Source of the DNA: DATAEG01 sp963703085
GTDB taxonomy: Bacteria; Actinomycetota; Actinomycetes; Mycobacteriales; Jatrophihabitantaceae
Reading direction: 5' to 3'
Assembly: GCA_963703085.1 (NCBI GenBank)
Contig: OY969789.1
Span: 3,534,001 to 3,598,000, forward strand
Length of the DNA: 64,000 nt
The notes beneath the pieces were generated by a model. It saw nothing but the letters and a program-made list of their open reading frames with translations. It had not been told where the DNA came from and made no database searches. Below are positions 15,517-23,770 of this stretch, piece after piece; position 1 is the first letter of the stretch, and each line of letters opens with the position of its first letter. The position numbers were made by a program, and so were the translations under genes.

Positions 15517-16902
15517 TCAGAGGATCGGTGCGCCCTGGTAGGAGTTGAGGTAGGTGTTGATCGTCTGCGCTGCCTTGTTCGCCGCCGACTTCGGATCGGC
15601 TCCGGACAGTTGGGTGGACTGGATCGCGTCGCTGATCGCCTTGTAGACCTCCGGCGGGTACCGGGGCTCGGACTGCAGGCCGGGCACGACCTGGTCGGCG
15701 AACTTCTTCATGGCGCCGGTCTGGAATGCGCCCTTGGCCTCGGCCGCCTTTTGCACTGACGTGCGCGGCGGCAGGTTGGACTTGGCCACCGTGTTCCATG
15801 TGCGACCGTATTCCACGCTCTGCTCCGACGTCGACGCCAGCGCCCAGGTGATGAACTTGGCCGCAGCCTCGGGGTTCCCGCCCTTGGCGTTTGCGGCGAA
15901 TGCCCAGCCACCACCGTCGGTCTTGTAGGTGCCGCCGGGCGGGGTGGGCAACGGGAAGATGTCGTATTTGAACTTGGGCTTCTGCTGGGCCAGGTCGGCG
16001 ACCGACCAGATGCCGGTCAGCTGCATGGCGCTGTAACCCGATCCGATGTTGGCCGGAGCGTCGTTGGTGCCGGTACCGAGCGCCTTCTTGGGCGCCAGGT
16101 TCCGCTTCTGCGTCTCCTGCCAGAACGTCAGGGCATTCACCGCCGCGTCGTTGTCGAACGCGCTCTTCTTGCCGCTGGAGTCCACTGCGGCCCCGCCGCC
16201 CTCCCACATGAACGGATACCAGGTGAAGTTCTGGTAGTACCCGGGCGCCGTCTCGAACTGCACCCCGAACTTCGCCTTCGCCTTGACCCGGTCGGCGACA
16301 TTGAGCAGGTCATCCCAGGCCTTCGGCAGATCGCTCTCGCTCAACCCGGACGACTCGAACGCGGCCACGCTGTAATACATGGCCAGCGGCTCGATCTCCA
16401 TCGGTACGGCATAGATCTTGCCGTTCACCTTGCGGGTGTCGAGCACCCCCTTGACGAAGTCGCTCTGCGCATCACTCTTGATGTGCGGGGTGAGGTCTTC
16501 GAGCACCTTTCCGTTGTAATAGCGCAGAAAGTCCCCCGGACTGATCAAGAACAGGTCGGGGCCGGATCCCGACGCGAAGGCCGTTTGCAGCGTGTTCCCG
16601 TTGACGTAGTCAGCGTTGGCGATGTACCGCAGCTTGATCTTGACGTCGTTGTTCTTGTTCCAGTCGTCCGCGAGCTTGATGAACCAGTCGCTTTGCGGGT
16701 TCCGCTTGGGCGCGGGCCCGTAGAAGTTCCAGAACGACAACTCCTTCTTGGTGCCGCCACCCTTTTTGCTACTACTACAGGCCGCAAGCGCCGGCGCGGC
16801 TGCGGCGCCCAGGGCGACCCCGCCAGAGGCCTTGAGGAACCCCCGTCTGCTGAGCGCTGTCGTGCTGCTGCCGGACGGTGAGGAAGCAGGGTGGTGATGC
16901 AT
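15517..16902 (-). CDS. Tat-exported sugar-binding lipoprotein of the ABC importer
   Basis: Extracellular solute-binding protein, family 1, 461 aa. It has a twin-arginine signal SRRGFLK (residues 18-24) followed by a hydrophobic stretch and lipobox ALAAC with Cys42 as the lipid anchor. The mature part begins with a Ser/Lys/Gly linker and shows the type-2 binding-protein pattern (ELSFWNFYGPAPKRNP, NGKIYAVPMEIEPLAMYY, GWAFAANAKGGNPEAAAKFI). ATG 16902 is preceded by GGAGG. The operator at 16950-16961 lies 48 bp upstream, so the importer operon is under the LacI-type regulator. The ligand is unknown; an arabino- or fructo-oligosaccharide is my inference from GH172. Confidence 0.9.
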   Translation of the reverse strand: MHHHPASSPSGSSTTALSRRGFLKASGGVALGAAAAPALAACSSSKKGGGTKKELSFWNFYGPAPKRNPQSDWFIKLADDWNKNNDVKIKLRYIANADYVNGNTLQTAFASGSGPDLFLISPGDFLRYYNGKVLEDLTPHIKSDAQSDFVKGVLDTRKVNGKIYAVPMEIEPLAMYYSVAAFESSGLSESDLPKAWDDLLNVADRVKAKAKFGVQFETAPGYYQNFTWYPFMWEGGGAAVDSSGKKSAFDNDAAVNALTFWQETQKRNLAPKKALGTGTNDAPANIGSGYSAMQLTGIWSVADLAQQKPKFKYDIFPLPTPPGGTYKTDGGGWAFAANAKGGNPEAAAKFITWALASTSEQSVEYGRTWNTVAKSNLPPRTSVQKAAEAKGAFQTGAMKKFADQVVPGLQSEPRYPPEVYKAISDAIQSTQLSGADPKSAANKAAQTINTYLNSYQGAPIL

Positions 16903-16949
16903 AGAGGCCTCCGCGTGGCCGAGTGATCGGTGGGACGTACATCGCGTCG

Positions 16950-16961
16950 GAAATCGATTGC
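16950..16961. promoter_or_regulatory. LacI-family operator upstream of the ABC importer operon
   Basis: GAAATCGATTGC, core AATCGATT, in the 119-bp gap between the binding-protein start and the end of the dehydrogenase gene. It matches the sites at 12531 and 20656. Confidence 0.65.
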
Positions 16962-17021
16962 TTGACCCTATGAGCGTGCTAGCGGTGCGTCAACCCGAAC
17001 CCGTGGCGCCACCCTGGGCGG

Positions 17022-18023
17022 TCAGCTGGCGACGACCTGGACCTTCAAACCCTGTCGAGAGCGCACCGCGTCGACCGCCTCGGCAAAGCTGTCCAAATCG
17101 AAGGTGTGGGTGACCATCGCGTCGCCCGCGATGGCACCGGAGCTCATCAGCGCAAGCGCCGGCTCGAACGAGTTCAACACCGCCATGGAGCCCAACACGG
17201 TGATCTCGTCGTTGTAGACCGAGAACTGAGACAGTGGCAGGCGCGCGTCGGGTGGCGCCACGCCGAACACCAGCATCGTCCCGCCACGGCACAGCCCCGC
17301 TATCGCGGCCTCGGCGGCTGCCGGCACGCCGGTCGCCTCGATAGAGAACTCGAATCCGTCAGGACGGTCGGCGAGCAGCTCCTCGAGCGTGCCGCCCGCC
17401 GCGGCTGCGCCCCAGGACAGGGCGAGCTTGCGCCGTCCCGCGTCGGGTTCCAGCACGCTGACTCGTGCCGCACCACTGCGGACAGCCGCCTGCGCGAGCA
17501 GCAGGCCGATGGTGCCGCCGCCGACGACGAGCAGGTCGGAACCGGCCGGCATGGCCAGCCGGCGCAGGCCATGGACAACGCAGGACAACGGCTCGACGAG
17601 CGCTGCACTGGTCCAGCTCATCGAGTCAGGAATGCGGTAGGCGTTGCGAGCAGGGACCGCGACGAGTTCGGCGAACGCGCCGTTCACCGTGTCGCCGGTG
17701 GCACCCCACTCGGCGCACAGATTGCCCCGGCCGCGCCGGCAATACCGGCACTTACCGCAGAACAGGGATGGGTCGACGGCAACGCGGTCACCGACTGACA
17801 CCTCTCCCGCGTCCGCACCGACAGCCACCACCTCGCCGGCAAACTCGTGGCCGGGCACGATCGGGTACGGCGCCGGTGGGAACTCGCCGTCGATGATGTG
17901 CAAGTCAGTGCCGCAGATCCCCACCGCGCGCGGTGCAATCAGCACCTCGCCCGGCCCGGGCTCCGGATCAGGAACCGTTTCGAGGGAGAAGCGTCCCGGT
18001 GTGCTGATGACGACGGCTTTCAT
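17022..18023 (-). CDS. Zinc-dependent medium-chain sugar/polyol dehydrogenase
   Basis: MDR-superfamily NAD(P)-dependent alcohol dehydrogenase, 333 aa. Catalytic zinc ligands are C37 (VGICGTDLH) and H59-E60 (VPGHEFAGEVV). The structural zinc lobe has four Cys (FCGKCRYCRRGRGNLC). A Rossmann motif VGGGTIG follows. The ATG at 18023 lies 4 nt after the SDR stop, so the two genes are one operon. The protein resembles threonine-, sorbitol- and galactitol-dehydrogenase types. In a sugar locus it probably oxidises the released monosaccharide or a polyol. An upstream extension of the frame to 18416 runs through the SDR gene in another frame and was not used. Confidence 0.85.
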   Translation of the reverse strand: MKAVVISTPGRFSLETVPDPEPGPGEVLIAPRAVGICGTDLHIIDGEFPPAPYPIVPGHEFAGEVVAVGADAGEVSVGDRVAVDPSLFCGKCRYCRRGRGNLCAEWGATGDTVNGAFAELVAVPARNAYRIPDSMSWTSAALVEPLSCVVHGLRRLAMPAGSDLLVVGGGTIGLLLAQAAVRSGAARVSVLEPDAGRRKLALSWGAAAAGGTLEELLADRPDGFEFSIEATGVPAAAEAAIAGLCRGGTMLVFGVAPPDARLPLSQFSVYNDEITVLGSMAVLNSFEPALALMSSGAIAGDAMVTHTFDLDSFAEAVDAVRSRQGLKVQVVAS

Positions 18024-18027
18024 GGCG

Positions 18028-18762
18028 TCAGCTGCTCTCGGCCATGCTGTACATGTTCCATTGGGTCGTCCGCACCCGGCGCGGTTGGCTGAGCGCGGCC
18101 AGGATCGCCGCGGCAACATCTTCCGGCTGCAGGAAATCGTCCAGAGCCGGGTCCCCCTCGGTGCGACCCAGGCCGATGGCGAATTCGGTGTGCGTCCCCG
18201 CCGGGCAGATGGCCGTGACGCGGATGCCGTCGCTGCGCACCTCGCGATCAAGGGACCCGGCCAGTCCCATCTGGGCGAACTTGGTGGCCGCATACACCGC
18301 CTCGTTGCCGCCGCCGCGAATGCCGGCCACCGAGCTGACGATGACGATGTCGCCGCCGCCGGCCGCGCGCATCCGGCGCACCGCAGCTCGGACCGCCCAC
18401 ACCGTGCCTTCCACATTCGTGCGCAGCATTGTGCTCAGGTCGTCGTCGCTGCCGTCCAGGATTCCTCCGTACCGACCGATGCCGGCGTTGATGACGATGC
18501 TGTCCAGCGCGCCGAACTCGCGCACCGCGGTATCCGCGAGAGCTTCGGCCGCCGCCGGATCCTGAACGTCGCCGACGACGGTCTTGAGGTTCTTTTCTCC
18601 CAGCTCGTCGGTGAGTGCGGCCAGCCGGTCGGCGCGGCGGCCCTGGCCGACGACCTTTGCCCCGGCTTCGACCAGGAGGCGGGCCGTCGCGCGGCCGATC
18701 CCGGAGGTGGCGCCGGTGACGGCCACCACGGTGTCGGAGAGGTCGCGGTACTCAGCGGGCAT
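18028..18762 (-). CDS. SDR-family NAD(P)-dependent oxidoreductase
   Basis: Classical short-chain dehydrogenase/reductase, 244 aa. Cofactor motif TGATSGIG (residues 16-23), NAG motif (INAGIG), catalytic Ser-Tyr-Lys in VSSVAGI and VYAATKFAQ. Length and motifs are standard for the family. Lies 26 bp after the exported propeller gene and 4 bp before the Zn-dehydrogenase gene on the same strand, so all three should be transcribed from the operator-controlled promoter near 20660. Likely role: oxidation or reduction of a sugar or aldonate intermediate; the substrate is not deducible. Confidence 0.87.
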   Translation of the reverse strand: MPAEYRDLSDTVVAVTGATSGIGRATARLLVEAGAKVVGQGRRADRLAALTDELGEKNLKTVVGDVQDPAAAEALADTAVREFGALDSIVINAGIGRYGGILDGSDDDLSTMLRTNVEGTVWAVRAAVRRMRAAGGGDIVIVSSVAGIRGGGNEAVYAATKFAQMGLAGSLDREVRSDGIRVTAICPAGTHTEFAIGLGRTEGDPALDDFLQPEDVAAAILAALSQPRRVRTTQWNMYSMAESS

Positions 18763-18788
18763 CGGTAGCTCCTTGGCTCAGGTGGCGG

Positions 18789-20597
18789 TCAACGGTCGTA
18801 GTGGACAGCGAGCTCGGCGATGGACGTGAAGTGCGCATCCCCGCCGGGTTGGCCGACGATGCGGACCGCATCGCCCCAGGTCGGGTTGAACCGCAACGTG
18901 AAGGTCCGGTACGGACCGGCTGCCGGCCCGTAGGGGTAATCCGGGGAGATGCGCAGGCCGGTGACGTCGATCCATTGAAAGTTCTGCCGCACCTGAACGC
19001 GCAGCCCGCCGGCGAAGCGGCTGAACCAACCACCGTCCGCGGCGATGATGCCGGTGGTGTAATCGACGCGATTCATCCGGTAGGCGCGGGTGAACGCGTA
19101 GCCCCAGTAATCGATCAATTTGTTGGTGCCGTCGAAGCTGTCTTCGCTCTTGGTCTTGTCGCCGTCGTTGTAGTACCTCCAGTTCGCGTAGTGCGCGCTC
19201 ACCTGCAGCGGGGTGACGCCCTCACCGGTACGAGCCAGGTTCACTGCCGGATCGGGGTGATTGCTCGGAACGCTCCTGTGAAACGGGGTGATCCGCACTT
19301 GACGCAAATTGAAGTTGTAGTTGTCCTCGGGCGTCGGCACCGGCGCGTTCCACCAGTTGCTCTGCATCCACAGGTGTTGCCCGTCGGCGGAGACGAATTT
19401 CGACGGCAACGTTGTGCCGTATCCGCCGTTCTTCGGCCGGTGCGTTGTGTCCGACATCCGGTACCACTGCGTGAGTCCCGCGTTGTGATAGTGGAATCGC
19501 CGCCACGGACCCCATGGCTGCGGTGCTTCGTAGAACTCGAAGCTCGGATCCGTCCACGACGTGTAGATGTAGCGCCGCAATGGCGCGTTGTAGAGCACGC
19601 CGCCCTGCGAGATGACGGTCAGGTCGCCGCTGTGCCCCGGTCTCGGATCGGCGAAGCGGCGCAATGGGTCGTGAAGTACCGGCACTTTCTGCTCGATGGC
19701 TCTGCTCCACTGCGGACTGCCATGGCGATCCATGCCGGTGAAGAACTCCCACTGCTTTCGATCCTGGACGGCGTGGTCCGGAACCCGGGCAAGGTACAGA
19801 TCCACCGGGTCCGGAACCACTCCCGCGTTGGACGCCCGCCAGTTCCAGTCCATGCCGTAGGCGTAGACGTAACTGCCGTCGCGCGCGCCGAGCGCAGGCT
19901 TGGCGTGCTCCGAATTCTTGCCGAAGTCGGCGAAGAAGACGGTCGTGAACCGGTAGTCGGTGAACATGGCCGTGCTGGTCTTGTGCCACGTCTGGCCGTG
20001 GTCGTCGGAGCGGGAGATGCTCGCGTTCGGGACGTCGTCGAACGCTGTATCTGCGAAGCGCAAATCCTGCACGGCGAGGTAAAGCACACCGTTGACGCAC
20101 ACCATGCCGGTCGGCTTGCGGTTGTACTTGGCCGGATCGGCCCAGACGTTCGCGACGTCCGCGGACGCGGCCAGCCGGACGCCACTGAGGCCGGTTTCGG
20201 GCCGGCCCATGATTCGGTTGACCACGACATCCTTGAACGGCTCGTCGCTGAATCCGCGCCCGTCGCCGTTCGCTGCGTAGACATTGTCGTCGTCGGCCCA
20301 GCAGTTGGGCCACAGATCGCCGTCGCTGCCGGGCGCGGCGAGCGTTCCGGCGTGCTCGACGAACGAGGTGGAGAAGTAGGTACTGCTGACCTGGTCCAAC
20401 TCGCCGGGGTCGACGCCGTCGATCGGCGCTGCATAGTGGCCTGCCGGCGTTTCGGTGCCGTCCGATCGAGCGGGCGAAGCGTTTGCCGCAGGTGACGACG
20501 CGAGTAATGCCGCGGTGCCGACTGCGGCGCCGGCACCGAGGAAGGAGCGACGAGAAGGTGCTCGGGCTGGGCGGGCAGTGCGATCGTCGGGCGTCAT
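18789..20597 (-). CDS. Tat-exported DUF4185-like propeller protein with C-terminal discoidin-type domain
   Basis: 602 aa. Twin-arginine signal SRRSFLG (residues 15-21) with an Ala-rich cleavage region, so extracellular or cell-wall located. Residues ~55-460 look like a beta-propeller of the DUF4185/BNR kind (LWPNCWADDDNVYAANGDG, SRSDDHGQTWHKTS, SDLT-like and WTDPSFEFYEAPQPWGPW blades). Residues ~470-602 resemble a coagulation factor 5/8 (CBM32-like) domain (GLRVQVRQNFQWIDVTGL, GDAVRIVGQPGG). Several DUF4185 proteins are endo-D-arabinanases (GH183). If this one is too, it would cut arabinan outside the cell, with the importer and GH172 finishing the job. Domain assignment is by eye and moderate; catalytic residues were not verified. 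Operator 59 bp upstream. Confidence 0.65.
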   Translation of the reverse strand: MTPDDRTARPARAPSRRSFLGAGAAVGTAALLASSPAANASPARSDGTETPAGHYAAPIDGVDPGELDQVSSTYFSTSFVEHAGTLAAPGSDGDLWPNCWADDDNVYAANGDGRGFSDEPFKDVVVNRIMGRPETGLSGVRLAASADVANVWADPAKYNRKPTGMVCVNGVLYLAVQDLRFADTAFDDVPNASISRSDDHGQTWHKTSTAMFTDYRFTTVFFADFGKNSEHAKPALGARDGSYVYAYGMDWNWRASNAGVVPDPVDLYLARVPDHAVQDRKQWEFFTGMDRHGSPQWSRAIEQKVPVLHDPLRRFADPRPGHSGDLTVISQGGVLYNAPLRRYIYTSWTDPSFEFYEAPQPWGPWRRFHYHNAGLTQWYRMSDTTHRPKNGGYGTTLPSKFVSADGQHLWMQSNWWNAPVPTPEDNYNFNLRQVRITPFHRSVPSNHPDPAVNLARTGEGVTPLQVSAHYANWRYYNDGDKTKSEDSFDGTNKLIDYWGYAFTRAYRMNRVDYTTGIIAADGGWFSRFAGGLRVQVRQNFQWIDVTGLRISPDYPYGPAAGPYRTFTLRFNPTWGDAVRIVGQPGGDAHFTSIAELAVHYDR

Positions 20598-20655
20598 GGC
20601 TGGACCTCCGAGCCGCCGCGCAGGATGCGGCCGACGTGGGCGAGAGACGGATAGT

Positions 20656-20671
20656 GAGCAATCGATTTCTC
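20656..20671. promoter_or_regulatory. LacI-family operator upstream of the propeller-SDR-dehydrogenase operon
   Basis: GAGCAATCGATTTCTC, a 16-bp near-perfect palindrome (one mismatched pair). On the minus strand it sits between a TTGATC-like -35 and a CTATCC/TATCCG -10 region, a position where repressor binding would block polymerase. Best of the four sites. Confidence 0.7.
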
Positions 20672-20805
20672 AGATCAACCTAAAATGGCGCCGGCGGATG
20701 CGTCAAGGGGTGGACCGCTCCGGCTCGCTGGTGTTTGAGGATTCAATGACGTACGGTTCCCGGAACCCGCGGCGGCTCAGCGCCTTCCTCTCCCAGAGGG
20801 TCTCC

Positions 20806-21630
20806 ATGATGACTGCACGACGATCAGCGCTGCCGTGCGGGCGTTCCGCGCGTTCCTGGTTCGCCGTCAGTGTGGTGGCGGCTGTGATCGGTGGCGTGGC
20901 GTTCGCCGGAGCGGCTGATGCGGCTGCCTACACCGCTCCGAAGAGTTACCTCGACAAGGTGGTCGGCAGTTCGGCGCACCGCAGCGTGACGGTCAGCGGG
21001 TGGGCGTACGAGCCGGCCGCCAGCACCGCACGCGTGACGATCACGGTGTTGGTGGACCGTCGGGTCGCCAAGACGGTGACTACTGGGCTCTACCGGCCGG
21101 ACGTTGCCCGAGTCATGCACATCAGCGGCACACACTCCGGCTTCTCCGCGACCGTCTCGAACCTCTCCTACGCCAAGCATTCGATCTGCGTTCAGGCCAG
21201 CGTCCGGTCCGGGTCGGCGACGCTGCGCAAGGAGGTTGGCGGGTGCCACACCGTGACGATCGTCCGGCCGCTGACCAAGAACCAGCTCATCGCCGCTTAC
21301 GCAAAGAAGTTCGTCGGCCACTACCGCTACGTATCGGGCGGCAACTCTCCGCGCAAGGGCTTCGATTGCTCCGGACTGACCCAGTACATCTACGCGCAGT
21401 ACGGCATCAAGCTGGCGCACTACGCGCCCACCCAGGCGCACTCCTTCCGCCGTACCAAGCATCCGCAGGCGGGCGACTTGGTGTTCTTCACCTCCGGCGG
21501 CGTCGTCTACCACGTCGGCGTCTATGAAGGCCACGGAATGATGGTGGCCGCAGCCACCACGGCGCAGGGCATCCGCTACCAGACCGTCTGGAGTCGCTCG
21601 GTCTGGTACGGCACCCGCACGCACGCCTGA
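20806..21630 (+). CDS. Secreted NlpC/P60 cell-wall peptidase
   Basis: 274 aa. A Sec signal peptide (SWFAVSVVAAVIGGVAFAGAA) is followed by a beta-rich region at ~45-145 of the type seen in mycobacterial/streptomycete secreted proteins (VTVSGWAYEPAAS...ARVTITVLVDRR). The C-terminal NlpC/P60 domain cleaves peptidoglycan stem peptides (gamma-D-Glu-diaminopimelate type). Catalytic Cys188 in FDCSGLTQY, His236 in YHVGVYEG, and His243 as probable third residue. ATG 20806 is chosen from AGAGGG at 20795-20800, with ATG 20809 equally possible; an upstream in-frame ATG at 20747 would bury the signal peptide. Divergent from the carbohydrate locus; no functional link is needed. Confidence 0.87.
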   Translation: MMTARRSALPCGRSARSWFAVSVVAAVIGGVAFAGAADAAAYTAPKSYLDKVVGSSAHRSVTVSGWAYEPAASTARVTITVLVDRRVAKTVTTGLYRPDVARVMHISGTHSGFSATVSNLSYAKHSICVQASVRSGSATLRKEVGGCHTVTIVRPLTKNQLIAAYAKKFVGHYRYVSGGNSPRKGFDCSGLTQYIYAQYGIKLAHYAPTQAHSFRRTKHPQAGDLVFFTSGGVVYHVGVYEGHGMMVAAATTAQGIRYQTVWSRSVWYGTRTHA

Positions 21631-21668
21631 CCCACACCGGTGTCGGCGTCCGGCGTTACCGTGACCGC

Positions 21669-22487
21669 GTGACCAACGCCGAAGACCTCGCTGCCCGATT
21701 CCTCGCCCTGCACCGGCCCGGCCAGCCGCTGCTGTTACCGAACCCGTGGGATGCCGGCTCTGCTCGAGTGCTCGCCGCCCTCGGCTTTCAGGCCCTCGCC
21801 ACCACCAGTAGCGGATACGCCGCGACCCTCGGTCGAATGGACGGTGCGGTGAGCAAGTCCGAGGCGCTGAGCCATGCGCAGCTCGTGGTTGCCGCCACCG
21901 ATCTCCCGGTATCCGCCGATCTGGAGAACTGCTACGGCGCGGACGCCGAAGCAGTGGCGGCGACCGTCACCGAAGCAATCGGTGTAGGGCTGGCCGGCTG
22001 TTCCATCGAGGACTACACCGGGCACGACGACGCGCCGATCTACGACCGCGCCGAGGCAGTCGACCGAGTGGCTGCGGCCGCGACCGCAGCGCACAGCGGA
22101 CCGCAACAGTTCGTGCTGACCGCTCGGGCCGAGAACTTCTTGCACGGGCGCACCGATCTTGGCGACACCATCAGCAGGCTGCAGGCCTATCAAGAGGCCG
22201 GGGCGGACGTGCTCTATGCGCCGGGTCTGGTCACGGCGGCTGATATCGCTGACGTGCTGAGTTCGGTGGACCGTCCGGTCAACGTGCTCGCGCTGGGCAA
22301 TGCACCGAAGGTCGCCGAGCTCGCCGAGCTGGGCGTCAGCCGGATCTCGGTCGGCGGCGCCTTCGCGTTCGCGGCCCTGGATGCGCTCGCCGCTGCCGGG
22401 CGCGAGCTACTGGAGCAAGGCACCTACGGCTTCAGCGCTGCTGCCAAAGCCGGTCGCAGTCTCGCCGGTACCGCCTTCGCCACCTGA
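21669..22487 (+). CDS. Isocitrate lyase/PEP-phosphonomutase family protein
   Basis: 272 aa of the PEP mutase/isocitrate lyase superfamily (TIM barrel, Mg-dependent, C-C or C-P bond chemistry on 2-oxoacids). Visible features are LLLPNPWDAGSARVLAALGF, the metal-site motif SADLENCYG, SIEDYTG and the C-terminal AFAFAALDAL. The KKCGH signature of isocitrate lyase is absent, as in methylisocitrate-lyase-like and oxaloacetate-hydrolase-like members. GTG 21669 is preceded by TACCGT at exactly 6 nt, the leaderless pattern. Substrate unknown. Converges with the next gene (7 bp between stops). Confidence 0.8.
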   Translation: MTNAEDLAARFLALHRPGQPLLLPNPWDAGSARVLAALGFQALATTSSGYAATLGRMDGAVSKSEALSHAQLVVAATDLPVSADLENCYGADAEAVAATVTEAIGVGLAGCSIEDYTGHDDAPIYDRAEAVDRVAAAATAAHSGPQQFVLTARAENFLHGRTDLGDTISRLQAYQEAGADVLYAPGLVTAADIADVLSSVDRPVNVLALGNAPKVAELAELGVSRISVGGAFAFAALDALAAAGRELLEQGTYGFSAAAKAGRSLAGTAFAT

Positions 22488-22494
22488 GCCCTGG

Positions 22495-23739
22495 TCAACG
22501 GGGCGTGCGGTCGTCCATACTCCACGGCGAGCCGTAACCGGTCGGCGCCGGCGCACCGAGCAGCTCGAGGAACGGCTCAGCATCGAACGCCTCCGGGCCG
22601 AGCACACCGGTGCCAGACCAGGCACCGGTGGCCAGCAGCTCCAGGGCAACGACGGGATTGACAGCGGTCTGCCACACCACACACTGCGCGCCGAAGTCGC
22701 GCATCGAATCGGCATTGTCGACGACGTGGGAGAGGTAGACCTCGCGGTGTGCGCCGTCCGTCCCCGTCCCGGTGACCCAGAGTCCAGCACAGGTAGCGCC
22801 GTGCATGGCACTGCCGAGCGTGGCCGGATCGGGCAGGCAGGCAGCCACCACGTCGCGAGGTGATACCGAACCACCGCGCACGGTGACCGGGTCGGTCTTG
22901 TCGAGGCCCAACTTGTGCAGCGTCCGGAGCACGTCGATGAACTCCGCACCCAGCCCGTACTTGAACGTGACCCGCTTCGCGGTCACCCATCGCGGCATCA
23001 GCAGCACTTCCTCGTGCTCCACGTTGACGCATTCCACCGGGCCGATCCCACCGGGGAACTCGAACACCTCCGGTTCGCTGAACGGCTCGGTGGTGTACCA
23101 GCCGCGGTCCGCCTCCCAGATCACCGGCGGGTTGAGGCACTCCTCGATCGTGGTCCAGATGGAGAACGACGGGGCGAAGTCGTACCCGTCGACGGTGAGG
23201 TTGGAGCCATCCCGGGTGCCGAGTTCGTCGATCTCACTGAACAGGTGGTCCGCTGCGTACCGGGCGAACACGTCGGACAGGCCCGGTTCGACGCCGATCC
23301 CGACGAGCGCCAGCCGCCCCGCGCGCTGCCACTTCTCGGCCAGGGCGAACTGCTCGTCGCCCAGTTTCACGCCGGTCTGTGCGTACGGCTGCTCAGCGTG
23401 GCGGTGCGACAACGACATGGCCATGTCGAGATAGTCGGCATCGGCGTCAAGCGCCCCGGTGAAGATCGGCATCACGAAGCGCGGATCCACCGCGTTCATC
23501 ACATGGGTGATCCGGTGTTCCCGGGCAAGCGCGGTGACGGCGGCTGCATCGGCGGCGTCCACGGCGGCGGCAATGAGGCGATCTTCGTCCGGATGCCGCT
23601 CGGTCACGCTGGCAACCGTCCGCTGGGCGCGGGACAGGTCGTAGTCAGCGATGACGAGGGCGTCGAAGAAATCTCGCCGCGCCGCGATACGGGCGAACGC
23701 GTCACCCACGCCACCGGACCCGACCAGCAGTATGCGCAT
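22495..23739 (-). CDS. Saccharopine dehydrogenase-like NAD(P)-dependent reductase
   Basis: 414 aa. N-terminal Rossmann fold (ILLVGSGGVGDAFARIAARR) and a long C-terminal domain with LVGIGVEPGLSDVFARYAAD, a pattern shared by saccharopine dehydrogenase-like and carboxynorspermidine-type synthases. ATG 23739 is preceded by GGAG at 5-6 nt; a TTG one codon earlier is possible. It is the 3'-most gene on the minus strand of an amine catabolism locus, 31 bp after the permease gene, and probably co-transcribed with it. The family acts on amino-acid/keto-acid condensation products, so a role in lysine or polyamine breakdown fits but is not proven. Confidence 0.78.
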   Translation of the reverse strand: MRILLVGSGGVGDAFARIAARRDFFDALVIADYDLSRAQRTVASVTERHPDEDRLIAAAVDAADAAAVTALAREHRITHVMNAVDPRFVMPIFTGALDADADYLDMAMSLSHRHAEQPYAQTGVKLGDEQFALAEKWQRAGRLALVGIGVEPGLSDVFARYAADHLFSEIDELGTRDGSNLTVDGYDFAPSFSIWTTIEECLNPPVIWEADRGWYTTEPFSEPEVFEFPGGIGPVECVNVEHEEVLLMPRWVTAKRVTFKYGLGAEFIDVLRTLHKLGLDKTDPVTVRGGSVSPRDVVAACLPDPATLGSAMHGATCAGLWVTGTGTDGAHREVYLSHVVDNADSMRDFGAQCVVWQTAVNPVVALELLATGAWSGTGVLGPEAFDAEPFLELLGAPAPTGYGSPWSMDDRTPR

Positions 23740-23770
23740 CAATGCTCCAGACTCCGAACCGGTGGACGGG

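Noticed and set aside
18801..20495. 564-codon plus-strand open frame
   Set aside because: Antisense to the Tat-exported propeller gene, which has a signal peptide and coherent domains.
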